The position numbers and the translations under genes were made by a program. Positions 7,599-15,016 of a stretch of 17,819 nt of DNA are shown here, in pieces. The notes under the pieces were generated by a model. The model made no database searches, was not told where the DNA came from, and saw nothing but the letters and a program-made list of their open reading frames with translations. Origin of the DNA: an uncultured Fretibacterium sp. (GTDB lineage: Bacteria; Synergistota; Synergistia; Synergistales; Aminobacteriaceae); assembly GCF_938030725.1 (NCBI RefSeq), contig NZ_CALHIQ010000028.1, positions 1 to 17,819 on the forward strand, read 5' to 3'. The number at the start of each line of letters is the position of its first letter. Positions within the stretch are counted from its first letter, which is position 1.

Positions 7599-8864
7599 CT
7601 AAAACCGCCTCAGATAGTGCAGCGGGTCCTCCGCCCTGCCGTTGCGGCGCACCTCGAAGTGCAGCCCGTAATCCGTGTTGGCTCCGCTGTTCCCCACCTT
7701 CCCCAGGGGGCTCCCCGTCTTGACCGCGTCCCCCTCAGCGACCGAAGCGGAGGCGAGGTGGGCATAAACCGTGGATATCCCCCGGCCGTGATCAATGATG
7801 ACCACCTGACCGAATCCCCGGATCCAGCCGGTGAACAGCACCTCTCCCGGCCCCGCAGCCCGCACGGGGGCCCCTGAGGCGGCCCTGATGTCGATCCCGG
7901 AGTTGAACACCTTCGTTTTGAAGACGGGATGTATCCTGGACCCGAAGGCCATGGCAATGGACCCCTGGATCGGCCACTCCAGCACCGCCCCGTTCGCTAG
8001 GTAGGTGTACTGTTGAGGTTTTTTTTGCGGTTTGAGCGGCTGCTGCGGCGCGGGCGTCCCCGGAGAGGCAGGCGGAGTTGACGGGGGTGCAGGAGCTCGC
8101 CCCCGCGCGCCCTTCTCCTGCATCAGGGCGATGATCTTGTCCCCTATCGCCTGCTGTGCGTTCATGAGCTCCTGGGCCGCTGCCTTCGCCTTTTTCTGCT
8201 CTCCCTGAACGTCCTTCAGGAGCGCGTTGGTCCGCTGGATCGTAGCGGCGAACTCATCGCGTTTCCTCTTCAGCTCCGTCTGCTGGCGCTGGACCTGCGC
8301 CCGGCTCGTTTCCAGCTTTTCTCTGGACCGTTCAAGCTCGTCCGCCTTCCGGGCAAGGGTTTCAACGACCTTCTGATCTTGGTTGGCCAGGCGCCGCAGC
8401 ATGTAGGCCATGATCAGGGCCTCGTGGGTACTCCGCGTCGCCAGGAGCACATCCAGCCTCTCCTGGGAGCTGTACTTGTACATGTCCACGATCCTCGTCC
8501 GCAGCTTGATGAGGAGGTCCGCAAGGAGGTTGCTGGTCTCCGCAATGCTCAGGTTCAGCTGGGCCATGGAGCCCTGCAGCCTGCCGTTTTCCTTCTCCAG
8601 AAACTCCATGCGGGCCTGAGATTCCAGCGCGTTTCGGCGCAGGTTCATAAGGCGTCCCAGGATGCTCTGGGACTCCTTCATCTTGCTCCGAGCAAGCTCG
8701 TTATAGTGTTCTATCTTCCTGCTCAGGCTCTCCCGCTCTCGCTCACGGATCGCGATCATGTTGTCGAGGGCCGCGTCCTGTGGGGACGGCGCCGCCTGAG
8801 CCGCTGACCACAGGAACGACATCAGGAGGACGGCGGCAGGAAGATTTTTTTTACCTTTCCACAT
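7599..8864 (-). CDS. envC: EnvC-like murein hydrolase activator with degenerate LytM domain
   Basis: Exported coiled-coil protein with a C-terminal M23/LytM domain, 421 residues. A signal peptide (about 1-24, ending AAQA) precedes long coiled coils (about 28-245), a Pro-rich linker (about 255-285) and the LytM domain (about 295-420). Normal LytM enzymes have HxxxD and HxH metal/catalytic motifs. Here the first reads NSGID (Asn321 in place of His) and the second GLH (Gly400 in place of His), while Asp325, His369 and His402 remain. The codons AAC and GGG confirm this. Catalysis is therefore unlikely; like E. coli EnvC it probably activates amidases under FtsEX control. The ATG at 8864 has GAGG 12 bases upstream. 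It lies 31 bases after an intact paralog, so the pair probably arose by duplication. Confidence 0.88.
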   Translation of the reverse strand: MWKGKKNLPAAVLLMSFLWSAAQAAPSPQDAALDNMIAIRERERESLSRKIEHYNELARSKMKESQSILGRLMNLRRNALESQARMEFLEKENGRLQGSMAQLNLSIAETSNLLADLLIKLRTRIVDMYKYSSQERLDVLLATRSTHEALIMAYMLRRLANQDQKVVETLARKADELERSREKLETSRAQVQRQQTELKRKRDEFAATIQRTNALLKDVQGEQKKAKAAAQELMNAQQAIGDKIIALMQEKGARGRAPAPPSTPPASPGTPAPQQPLKPQKKPQQYTYLANGAVLEWPIQGSIAMAFGSRIHPVFKTKVFNSGIDIRAASGAPVRAAGPGEVLFTGWIRGFGQVVIIDHGRGISTVYAHLASASVAEGDAVKTGSPLGKVGNSGANTDYGLHFEVRRNGRAEDPLHYLRRF

Positions 8865-8895
8865 CTTGGTCGAAGGCCTCTGACCGCACCAGCGC

Positions 8896-10113
8896 CTAGC
8901 GCCTCAAATAGTCCAGCGGGTTCTTCACCGTGCTGCCGATGCGCACCTCGAAGTGAAGGTGATACCCCGTCGCCGTCCCCGTCCTTCCCACCTTCCCCAG
9001 GGCTGATCCGGATCTCAACACCTGGCCCTCGCGGACCAAAGCCGAGGACAGGTGCGCGTAGACCGTCGAGTAGTTCCGGCCGTGATCCAGGATGACGACC
9101 TGGCCGTACCCCCTCAACCAGCCCACGAAGAGGACTTCTCCCGCCGCTGCCGCCTTCACCGACGTGCCGGCCGGGGCCGCGATGTCGATGCCGGAATGAA
9201 AGTTCTTGGTCTTGAAGATGGGGTGGATTCGCAGGCCGAAGTTGCTGGAGATGGGCCCTCGAAGGGGCCAGTCGAACATGGAGCCGCGTCCCTGGCCCGC
9301 CAGGTAATCCACGCCGCTGCCCCTCCGTCCGCCCCCCTGGACGCTGCGCTCCTGCTTGCGGCGCATCAACGCCAGGATCGTCTGACCGACGGCCTTCTGG
9401 GCCTCCTCCGCCTCCCGCGAGGCCTTCTCGGCCAGCTTCTTCTGACGCTGGATCTGGCTGACGAAGGAGTTCGTGGCCAGGATCGTCTTGTGGTACTTCT
9501 CCTTCTGCTCCCTCAGTGCCTGGCTTTGCGCCTTCAGTTGGGCGCGGTGCTCGTCCATGGTCCTGCGCGAGAGGTCCAGGTTTTGATAGCGGAATTGAAG
9601 CTGGGAGAGGAGCACCTCGTCGTGACGGGCGATGAGCTGCATCATGTGCACGGCTTCGACGGCCTGAAAGACGTTTTCCGAGGAGAAAAAGAGGTTCATC
9701 TCCTCGGACGTCCCGTACTTGTAGAGGTCCACGATCCTGTGCTGCATCCTGTCGGACAGCTCGTTGATCCTCACCTGCTCCCGCGTCATCTCGGCGTTCA
9801 GGATGGCGATGTTCTCATGGATTTTATTCTGCTGCAGCTCCAGGACGGATATCCCCTGAGCGGCCATGCTCTCGTCCTGCTCCAGCACGTCGATACGCCC
9901 CAGGAGGCTGTCCACCTTGGCTCCCATCTCCCGAATCTTTCGTCGGTAGTCCTCGACGCGCTTGTCCAGCTCCCGGCGGCGGCGCTCCTCCGCGGCGATG
10001 CGCGCGTCGATGTTCTCGGCGGCGCTTCCCCGGGACAAGTGTGCAATAGGCGCCAGGAGCGGCAGCAGAAGGCTGAGGACCAGTGCTACGGCGAACTGCG
10101 CTCTGCCCTTCAA
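8896..10113 (-). CDS. envC: EnvC-like M23 peptidase with intact LytM active site
   Basis: Paralog of the next gene, 405 residues. It has a signal peptide (about 1-32), coiled coils (about 35-250), a short Gly-rich linker and a LytM domain (about 277-405). All expected active-site residues are visible: HSGID (His306, Asp310), VYAHL (His354) and YHLHFEV (His385, His387). It could be a zinc endopeptidase that cuts peptide cross-links, held in check by its coiled coil until FtsX engages it. It starts at UUG (10113), behind TAGGAG at seven-base spacing, only 10 bases after the ftsX stop. This placement next to ftsEX is the expected one for an FtsEX-controlled hydrolase or activator. Whether it cuts wall itself or only activates amidases cannot be told from sequence. 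Confidence 0.9.
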   Translation of the reverse strand: MKGRAQFAVALVLSLLLPLLAPIAHLSRGSAAENIDARIAAEERRRRELDKRVEDYRRKIREMGAKVDSLLGRIDVLEQDESMAAQGISVLELQQNKIHENIAILNAEMTREQVRINELSDRMQHRIVDLYKYGTSEEMNLFFSSENVFQAVEAVHMMQLIARHDEVLLSQLQFRYQNLDLSRRTMDEHRAQLKAQSQALREQKEKYHKTILATNSFVSQIQRQKKLAEKASREAEEAQKAVGQTILALMRRKQERSVQGGGRRGSGVDYLAGQGRGSMFDWPLRGPISSNFGLRIHPIFKTKNFHSGIDIAAPAGTSVKAAAAGEVLFVGWLRGYGQVVILDHGRNYSTVYAHLSSALVREGQVLRSGSALGKVGRTGTATGYHLHFEVRIGSTVKNPLDYLRR

Positions 10114-10123
10114 GACGGCGCTC

Positions 10124-11014
10124 CTATTCCGGTCGGGTCTCAGCGTGCATGAAGCGCGCCACCACGATGTAGCTGCACACCCAACCCAGTGTCGCCCCGA
10201 AGCCGACGAGGAGGACGCAGAAGCGCGCGATCACGTAGGGGTCCGCCACCAGCCCCGAAGTCAGGAAGGGCAGGTTGCGCTGAAGGATGGAGATGCCCGG
10301 CAGGTACGTCGAAACGATCCCTCCCACCGCGATCAGGGACCCCACGAGGGACAGGAGCGTGCCCTCAAGGACGAAGGGCGTCGCGATGTAGGCCCGGGTC
10401 GCCCCCACCAGGTACATGATGCCGATCTCCTCCCGCCGAGAGTAGAGGGAGATGTGGATCGTGTTGTAGACGACCAGGGCGGTTATGACGATGGAGAGGA
10501 CGAACATCATAAACGCCACGCGGGAGGAGACGCGGGAGAGGGCCTTGACCCTCTGGACGACCATCCCCGCATAGATGACGTCCTCGATCTCCGGCATGGC
10601 CATCAGCGTTCGAACCAGGGGTTCCACGTCGGAAGCGTTCTGGACCCGTATTTCAAAGTTCCACGGGATGGGGTTGTCACCCAGGAGGTCCAGCGCCCGG
10701 GACTGGCTGCCCATCTTCTCCTGCAGTTTTGCGAGGGACTCCGCAGGGGAATAGGCCTTCGTCGCTGCCACGGCCTCCAGCGCCTGAATTTTTCGCAGGA
10801 CCTGCTCCACGTCGCTGCCCTTTCGGACGTAGGCTTGAATGACCAGCTCGCTCTCAAGGCGGGAGAGCAGGTTCTCGATGTTGAGGGAGAAGAGCGTCGT
10901 CATCCCCAGGATCCAGAGCATCACGGAAGCGGTGACGAGGGTGAGCATGCCAAGGACCCAGTGGTTGACGATGAGGCGCCCCATGTCCCTCAGAATGTAT
11001 CTAAAGGTTGTCAT
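10124..11014 (-). CDS. ftsX: Cell division protein FtsX
   Basis: Membrane subunit of the FtsEX complex, 296 residues, normal for the family. It has a short cytoplasmic N-terminus, membrane segment 1 (about 19-43), a large periplasmic domain (about 45-162) that in relatives binds EnvC-type partners, then three more segments (about 165-187, 213-238, 260-287). FtsX lacks transport activity and passes ATP-driven motion from FtsE to periplasmic hydrolase regulators. The ATG at 11014 overlaps the end of ftsE by 14 bases and has GGGAGGG inside ftsE at 10-base spacing, so the two are translationally coupled. The next gene downstream encodes the likely periplasmic partner. Confidence 0.95.
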   Translation of the reverse strand: MTTFRYILRDMGRLIVNHWVLGMLTLVTASVMLWILGMTTLFSLNIENLLSRLESELVIQAYVRKGSDVEQVLRKIQALEAVAATKAYSPAESLAKLQEKMGSQSRALDLLGDNPIPWNFEIRVQNASDVEPLVRTLMAMPEIEDVIYAGMVVQRVKALSRVSSRVAFMMFVLSIVITALVVYNTIHISLYSRREEIGIMYLVGATRAYIATPFVLEGTLLSLVGSLIAVGGIVSTYLPGISILQRNLPFLTSGLVADPYVIARFCVLLVGFGATLGWVCSYIVVARFMHAETRPE

Positions 11015-11696
11015 CGGCGAAGTACCCTCCCGACATCTCGTCGCGAATCAGCCTTCCGGCGTCGAGTTCAACGACCCTCTGGCGGCAGGAGTCCACGATG
11101 TACTGATTGTGCGTTGACATCACAACCGTCACCCCTCCGGCGTTGATGGCAAAGAGGACCTTCATCACGTCCGCCGCCGTGTGAAAATCCAGGTTGCCCG
11201 TCGGCTCGTCCGCGATAAAGAGTGAAGGGGAGTTGGCCAGCGCACGCGCTATCGCCACGCGCTGCTGCTCTCCTCCCGAGAGCTGAGCCGGCCGCATGAA
11301 GCGGCGTCGCCAGAGCCCAACCTGTTCGATGACCTCGTTCGTCCGATAGGAGACGATCTTCGGCGGCACGGCCATGGCCTCCATCACGAAGGCGATGTTC
11401 TCGTAGACCGTCAGGTGCGGGATCAGTTTAAAATCCTGCGCCACCAGCCCCACGTCTCGCCTGTAATAGGGGATGTCCGCCTTCCGCATCTCCCGCAGGT
11501 TCGCGTTGTTTACCCGAACCGAGCCGCGAGTCGGCAGAAGCTCCCGCGTGATGATCCTCAGGAGGGTGGACTTGCCCGATCCGGTGGCTCCGACGACGTA
11601 GACGAACTCCCCTTTGTTGATCTCGAGGTTGATATCCCTCAGAGCGACGATATCAGGCTCAAAGACCTTGCTCACCCCTGAAAAAGTGATCTTCAA
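11001..11696 (-). CDS. ftsE: Cell division ATP-binding protein FtsE
   Basis: ABC-type ATPase of 231 residues that drives FtsX. It shows Walker A GATGSGKST (36-44), a Q-loop Gln in AQDF (about 87), the signature LSGGEQQ (139-145), Walker B LFIADEP (Asp163, Glu164) and the H-loop His196 in STHN. Length and the immediately downstream FtsX distinguish it from LolD or MacB-type ATPases. It starts at a UUG (11696); AAGGGG lies upstream and I see no in-frame ATG there. The gene begins 49 bases after the stop of the transketolase C-half, so it may be co-transcribed with that pair or have its own weak promoter in the gap. I could not identify a convincing one. Confidence 0.95.
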   Translation of the reverse strand: MKITFSGVSKVFEPDIVALRDINLEINKGEFVYVVGATGSGKSTLLRIITRELLPTRGSVRVNNANLREMRKADIPYYRRDVGLVAQDFKLIPHLTVYENIAFVMEAMAVPPKIVSYRTNEVIEQVGLWRRRFMRPAQLSGGEQQRVAIARALANSPSLFIADEPTGNLDFHTAADVMKVLFAINAGGVTVVMSTHNQYIVDSCRQRVVELDAGRLIRDEMSGGYFADDNL

Positions 11697-11745
11697 TATG
11701 GCGTTCCCCTTCGATAATCAGCTCATCACAAGGCACACCAGGCGC

Positions 11746-12666
11746 CTATCCTACCCTGCGCCTGGCCCAAGCCTGCACCGCGGCGCTGACGACCTGTGTC
11801 GCCGTCAGTCCGTAGTAATCCCTCAAGTTCTGCGTTGACCCGCTCTGTCCGAAGCCGCCGCTCGCCGTCACAGGCAGGACGGGCACCGGGTACTCCTGTG
11901 CGGCGAGGGCCGTCACGCTCTCAAAGAGCCCTCCCGCCAAAAAGTGCTCCTCCGCCACGACGCAGCATCCCGTCTTTTGGAGGGATGAGAGAATCGAACG
12001 ACCGGGCAGGGGGCTGACGCAGCAGCAGTCGATGACCTCAGCGTGCAGGCCCTGCTGCGCCAGAATGTCCGTGGCCTTCAGGGCCTCCTTTACCATGATA
12101 CCACACGCGCAGATCGTGATGTCGCCCCCCCGCCGCAGCGTTCGGGCCCCTGTAAAGCAGAGGTGCTCCTGCTCCTCGCCCAGAGCGGCATTGCGCTCCT
12201 CCGCAAACCGGAGGAAGGCAGGTCGGCGACGACGAAGGGCCTCCCGAAGCAGGGCGACCGAGGCGTCCCTGTCCGAGGGGACGAGGAGCGTTATCCCCGG
12301 CAGAAGGCGCATGAGGGCCACGTCCTCAAGCATTTGACGCGCCGCTCCCTCATAGCCCGCAGAGAAGCCGGAGTCGTACCCCACGATGCAGACCGGCAGC
12401 GCGGTCAGGGCAATCGCGGAACGAATCTGCTCATAGGCACGACCGAGGAGGAACGACGTCGCCCCGCTCAGCACGACCCTGCGGCCGCCATAGGCCATCC
12501 CCGCCGCCATCAGCACCAGACCCTGTTCCCCGACGCCGGGGACGTAGGGGCGCTGTCCGGGCCAAAGCGGCGGCGCGCAATCTCCCGCCAGCGCCACGTC
12601 GGCGAACTCGCCGCCGCACCCCAGGGCCTCCTCAAGAAACGACCGATAGACCTTCCGAAGCGTCAT
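11746..12666 (-). CDS. Transketolase-like protein, C-terminal half (pyrimidine-binding and C-terminal domains)
   Basis: A split transketolase C-half, 306 residues, like the separate C-terminal subunits seen in many archaea and bacteria. The pyrimidine domain keeps the catalytic Glu in GVGEQG (Glu47), which activates thiamine diphosphate in true enzymes. The usual GEDG(x)TH segment instead reads GYEGAAR (104-110): Asp replaced by Glu, and Thr-His by Ala-Arg. The C-terminal domain (about 180-305) is ordinary, ending in an NLRDYYGL helix. Its ATG shares four bases (ATGA) with the stop of the N-half, so the two are coupled and made in equal amounts. Together they should form one enzyme-like heterocomplex. 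The substituted motifs raise doubt that it is an ordinary pentose-phosphate transketolase; other thiamine enzymes such as a DXS fragment fit less well. Confidence 0.82.
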   Translation of the reverse strand: MTLRKVYRSFLEEALGCGGEFADVALAGDCAPPLWPGQRPYVPGVGEQGLVLMAAGMAYGGRRVVLSGATSFLLGRAYEQIRSAIALTALPVCIVGYDSGFSAGYEGAARQMLEDVALMRLLPGITLLVPSDRDASVALLREALRRRRPAFLRFAEERNAALGEEQEHLCFTGARTLRRGGDITICACGIMVKEALKATDILAQQGLHAEVIDCCCVSPLPGRSILSSLQKTGCCVVAEEHFLAGGLFESVTALAAQEYPVPVLPVTASGGFGQSGSTQNLRDYYGLTATQVVSAAVQAWARRRVG

Positions 12667-13478
12667 CGGAGCTCACGCCTTATCCCGCTGATCAGCACGT
12701 CCGCCGCCTGACGGTCCAGAGGCCCCTCGTCGTCCATCAGTTCGTCGCTGCCGTGCGGCAGCCCGCGGCCGCGGACGGTCCGGGCCAGCAGGACGCGCAT
12801 CCCCTTCCCCCGATCCTCCGCCGTCAACTCGCTCCAGGCCTCGTTCAGGGCCTCCACGTCGTGGCCGTCCGCACGGACGGCCTCACAGCGCCCAACCGCG
12901 GAGAGCGCCCTCGTCGCATCGGCGTCTGCTCCGTCCGACTCGACGATGAGGATCAGGCCGGGGAGCGCCGCCTCCGCGGCAAGGGTCAGCGTTTCGTACA
13001 CGGGCCCTGAGGCCAGCTCGTCCGCGCCGAGGAGGCAGACGACCCTGGCCTCCGATGCAGCGTCCCGCAACGCCAGAGCCAGCCCCAGGGCAAGCCCTAG
13101 GCCGATGCCGCGCACCCCACAGGACACGTCGATCCCCGGAGCGTGCCGAAACTCCGGGGCGGACTGCAGCATGCCGCCCAGGCGCCGGTACTCCCACAGC
13201 TCCTCCCGCGGGAAAAAGCCGTACTCCGCAAGCGTGGCGTACAGGGCCGGCGCGGCGGCGACGCGGCTCAGGACAAAGCGATCCCGCCCCTCGTCGAGGG
13301 GCGATTCGGGATGAACGCGCAGCACCCGGCCGTAGAGCCAGACCAGAAGGTCCACGCTGGACACGGCGGAAAAGAGGTAGCCGTCGTGAAGCGCCCCCGG
13401 CATCCCGGCGATATCCCGACGCACGCAGAGGGCCCGCTCCTGAAGCGCCTCCGTCCCGCAGTCCTCCCTCTTTTCCAT
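12663..13478 (-). CDS. Transketolase-like protein, N-terminal half (degenerate thiamine-diphosphate domain)
   Basis: A split transketolase N-half of 271 residues from the ATG at 13478, which has GGGAGGGG just upstream. A 30-residue longer reading from 13568 overlaps the preceding terminator and is rejected. The fold is recognisable from DRFVLS, an SCGVRGIGLGLALG helix and VRADGHDVEAL. However, the DRFVLSKGHA motif reads DRFVLSRVAA (66-75, no Gly-His). The Mg2+/diphosphate motif GDGEL reads GADEL (151-155). The Asn of the usual DxN segment appears as Asp (IVESDG, 179-183). Early GHPGG appears as GYLFS. Each is a cofactor or substrate residue in known transketolases. The protein may bind the cofactor differently, be catalytically dead, or need only its partner's Glu. 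Family membership is sound; activity is in doubt. Confidence 0.78.
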   Translation of the reverse strand: MEKREDCGTEALQERALCVRRDIAGMPGALHDGYLFSAVSSVDLLVWLYGRVLRVHPESPLDEGRDRFVLSRVAAAPALYATLAEYGFFPREELWEYRRLGGMLQSAPEFRHAPGIDVSCGVRGIGLGLALGLALALRDAASEARVVCLLGADELASGPVYETLTLAAEAALPGLILIVESDGADADATRALSAVGRCEAVRADGHDVEALNEAWSELTAEDRGKGMRVLLARTVRGRGLPHGSDELMDDEGPLDRQAADVLISGIRRELR

Positions 13479-13508
13479 TCGGCCCCTCCCATCACCACCG
13501 CTGCGCTC

Positions 13509-13558
13509 AATATAAGTCCAAACGCTCCTGAACCCCCGAAGCGGGGCGCTCAGGAGCG
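13509..13558 (-). terminator. Intrinsic terminator of the 303-aa gene
   Basis: CGCTCCTGA (13523-13531) pairs with TCAGGAGCG (13550-13558), and inside it CCCCG (13534-13538) pairs with CGGGG (13542-13546) around a three-base loop. On the minus strand the hairpin starts 20 bases past the stop at 13579 and is followed by TTTGGACTTATATT, a modest T-rich tract. It probably separates the 303-aa gene from the transketolase pair. A TATATT (13509-13514) inside the tract could be a -10 for the pair, but no -35 matches. Confidence 0.6.
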
Positions 13559-13578
13559 CGCCGTTCAAGGCCGGACGG

Positions 13579-14490
13579 CTAGGTCCGGCTCAACGAAACG
13601 CCGCCGCCCAACCCTCGCATGTAGCGGGAGCGGTCCTCCAGGGCGCGGTCGACATCGCGCTGCCCCCAAAGGGCCAGCATCACCTCGCGGATGGGCAGCT
13701 TTCGGCGTTCCCGCAGCTCCGTCCAGAGGGCAGGGGGCAGAAACGCCCAGGTCAGGAACTCGCCTCGAGTGAGGCGGTCCAGGACGAGGTATCCCGCGCG
13801 CGGGTTGTACAGGAAGATCGGCGTGATCCGCTGCGACGCCATGTGCTTCAGGTCCCCCCGCGAAAAGGAGAGGGCCTCCAGTTCCTGAAGGTCCGACTCG
13901 GTGGGCAGGTTCAGGATGGAAAACCATATCCGGAACTCGTTCTCCGGGTCGCTAAGCAGCTCAGGGCCGGCCTTGACCCAGGCCTTAAGACGGGTGACGG
14001 CGTCGTACTCCCCACGCGCCATGGCAAAGCGGAGCGCCCAATACGCCTTTCGCAGGACCTCGTCGTCGTTCAGGCAAAGGGCAAAGGCTGCCTCGTCCTG
14101 AAAGGGGAAGTCGTCGAAAAACGCGGCGTGGTCCTTCATAAAGCCCTTCAGGGCAAGGACCGTCGACATGTGACTCCCCGGCGGGTCCATCTGGGCCAGC
14201 AACTCCCCCCGCAGGAAGGCCACGGTGTCCTTCGGCAGGCTGATGAGCGTGGAAGCGTCCAAGGGCAGCGTGAGCGCCTCGTTCTCGTAAAGCGACACGG
14301 CCGACATCCCCCCGCCCGGCTTCCCCCAGGACCAGGAGTCGCCGGCGCCTGCGGCGGGCACGCCCACCAGGCAGCGGTTGTGGGGCAAAAGCAACATCAC
14401 AAAGGGTCCCTCTGGGGGGGTGATCCCCTCCGGAACGGATGCCTGCGGCAGCTTCGCCAAGGTTCCATTGGACATCAACTCAAAGATCAA
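13579..14490 (-). CDS. Hypothetical soluble protein, 303 aa
   Basis: I do not recognise this family. The protein has no signal peptide and no membrane segment, so it is probably cytoplasmic. The first third is beta-like with Gly/Pro-rich stretches (for example GKPGGGMSAVSLYENE). The middle (about 120-200) is helical, with acidic and aromatic residues (FPFQDEAAFALCLNDDE, then ALRFAMARGEYDAVTRLKAW), which looks like TPR-style helical packing but is not a clear repeat. The last third carries an LYNPRAGYLVLDRLTRGEF strand-helix and a basic tail. I chose the UUG at 14490 because GAGGGGGG (14497-14504) sits six bases upstream. The internal ATG at 14475 has no such site. It is a single-gene unit ended by a hairpin terminator. 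No function can be assigned. Confidence 0.75.
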   Translation of the reverse strand: MIFELMSNGTLAKLPQASVPEGITPPEGPFVMLLLPHNRCLVGVPAAGAGDSWSWGKPGGGMSAVSLYENEALTLPLDASTLISLPKDTVAFLRGELLAQMDPPGSHMSTVLALKGFMKDHAAFFDDFPFQDEAAFALCLNDDEVLRKAYWALRFAMARGEYDAVTRLKAWVKAGPELLSDPENEFRIWFSILNLPTESDLQELEALSFSRGDLKHMASQRITPIFLYNPRAGYLVLDRLTRGEFLTWAFLPPALWTELRERRKLPIREVMLALWGQRDVDRALEDRSRYMRGLGGGVSLSRT

Positions 14491-14496
14491 CCTGTT

Positions 14497-14504
14497 CCCC
14501 CCTC
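14497..14504 (-). promoter_or_regulatory. Ribosome-binding site that sets a UUG start
   Basis: GAGGGGGG on the minus strand, six bases before the UUG at 14490. The only nearby ATG (14475) has no purine-rich site at workable distance, so this supports the UUG start of the 303-aa protein. Confidence 0.6.
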
Positions 14505-14710
14505 ACACTTCGTTCCGCCGCGCCCCCTTTCAAAAGGCACAGGTCACAACGCACGCCAACGATCAAAGGATACCACAACCCCTCTATAAAAACACCTTGA
14601 AAAACCTCACTCCGCTTGGAGACGTCTGGCTGTGCTGCGAAGGCTTCCTTTCCCCGGGGACTTACCGGGGTCACATTATCACTGATCGACGACACGTGGA
14701 AAAGTCTTCC

Positions 14711-14739
14711 TTGACAGCCCATGAATATTTTGTTAGAGT
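14711..14739 (+). promoter_or_regulatory. Sigma70-type promoter candidate pointing towards metN
   Basis: TTGACA (14711-14716) is a perfect -35 box. After exactly 17 bases comes TAGAGT (14734-14739), 4 of 6 matches to the -10 box. Transcription would begin near 14746, giving a leader of about 500 bases before metN. An alternative is that it drives only a short RNA or the mini-ORF just downstream. Confidence 0.5.
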
Positions 14740-14800
14740 TGGCGCTGATAAAGTTCAGTTTGGCCCCTTTGGGGAACTCTCTTGCGGAAGGAGGATCGCC

Positions 14801-14821
14801 ATGCGCTACGCCGTGACGTGA
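14801..14821 (+). CDS. Possible six-codon leader peptide
   Basis: An ATG at 14801 follows a near-perfect SD (GGAAGGAGG, 14786-14794) with six-base spacing, yet the frame closes after MRYAVT at TGA. It sits about 55 bases downstream of the TTGACA promoter and 54 bases upstream of two hairpins, an arrangement like an attenuation leader. It contains no run of a regulatory amino acid and no Met beyond the start, so if it acts it is not a simple Met-starvation sensor. It may instead be the remnant of a lost gene start. Confidence 0.3.
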   Translation: MRYAVT

Positions 14822-14857
14822 TGCGCCGATGACGGTGCACGGAGTGCATTATGTCGC

Positions 14858-14903
14858 CGCGCGGGCTGCGCGTGGAAGGATCCGGCTCCTTCAAACTTTT
14901 CTT
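14858..14903 (+). terminator. Possible attenuator/terminator hairpins in the met leader
   Basis: CGCGC (14858-14862) pairs with GCGCG (14868-14872), and GAAGGA (14875-14880) pairs with TCCTTC (14887-14892) around a six-base loop. The second is followed by AAACTTTTCTT, a broken T-tract. Stems are short (5 and 6 bp), so termination would be inefficient. The position downstream of the mini-ORF is suggestive only. Confidence 0.3.
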
Positions 14904-15016
14904 AAAATTCCGCTCTGTCTTATTCTGTTTTTCGACAGGATCCGCGTCAGACATGGAAGTCTCTTTGATGCGGGAAGGAATTTCCCTGCCGTATCTTTCA
15001 TCCTGCCCCCGTTTTT

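Noticed and set aside
14652..14670. CCCCGG/CCGGGG hairpin as a terminator
   Set aside because: Neither strand has a T-tract after it, and no gene ends nearby.
14801..14902. Reading the TGA after MRYAVT as selenocysteine, followed by Cys and about 26 more residues, with a small hairpin (TGCAC-GGA-GTGCA) about 15 bases after the TGA
   Set aside because: The hairpin is only five pairs, the peptide matches no selenoprotein pattern I know, and no sel genes are visible. Chance is the simpler explanation.
14733..14954. A 73-residue reading on the minus strand starting MSDADPVEK
   Set aside because: It has no good ribosome site, an Arg/Ser-rich composition towards the end typical of non-coding translation, and overlaps the promoter candidate.
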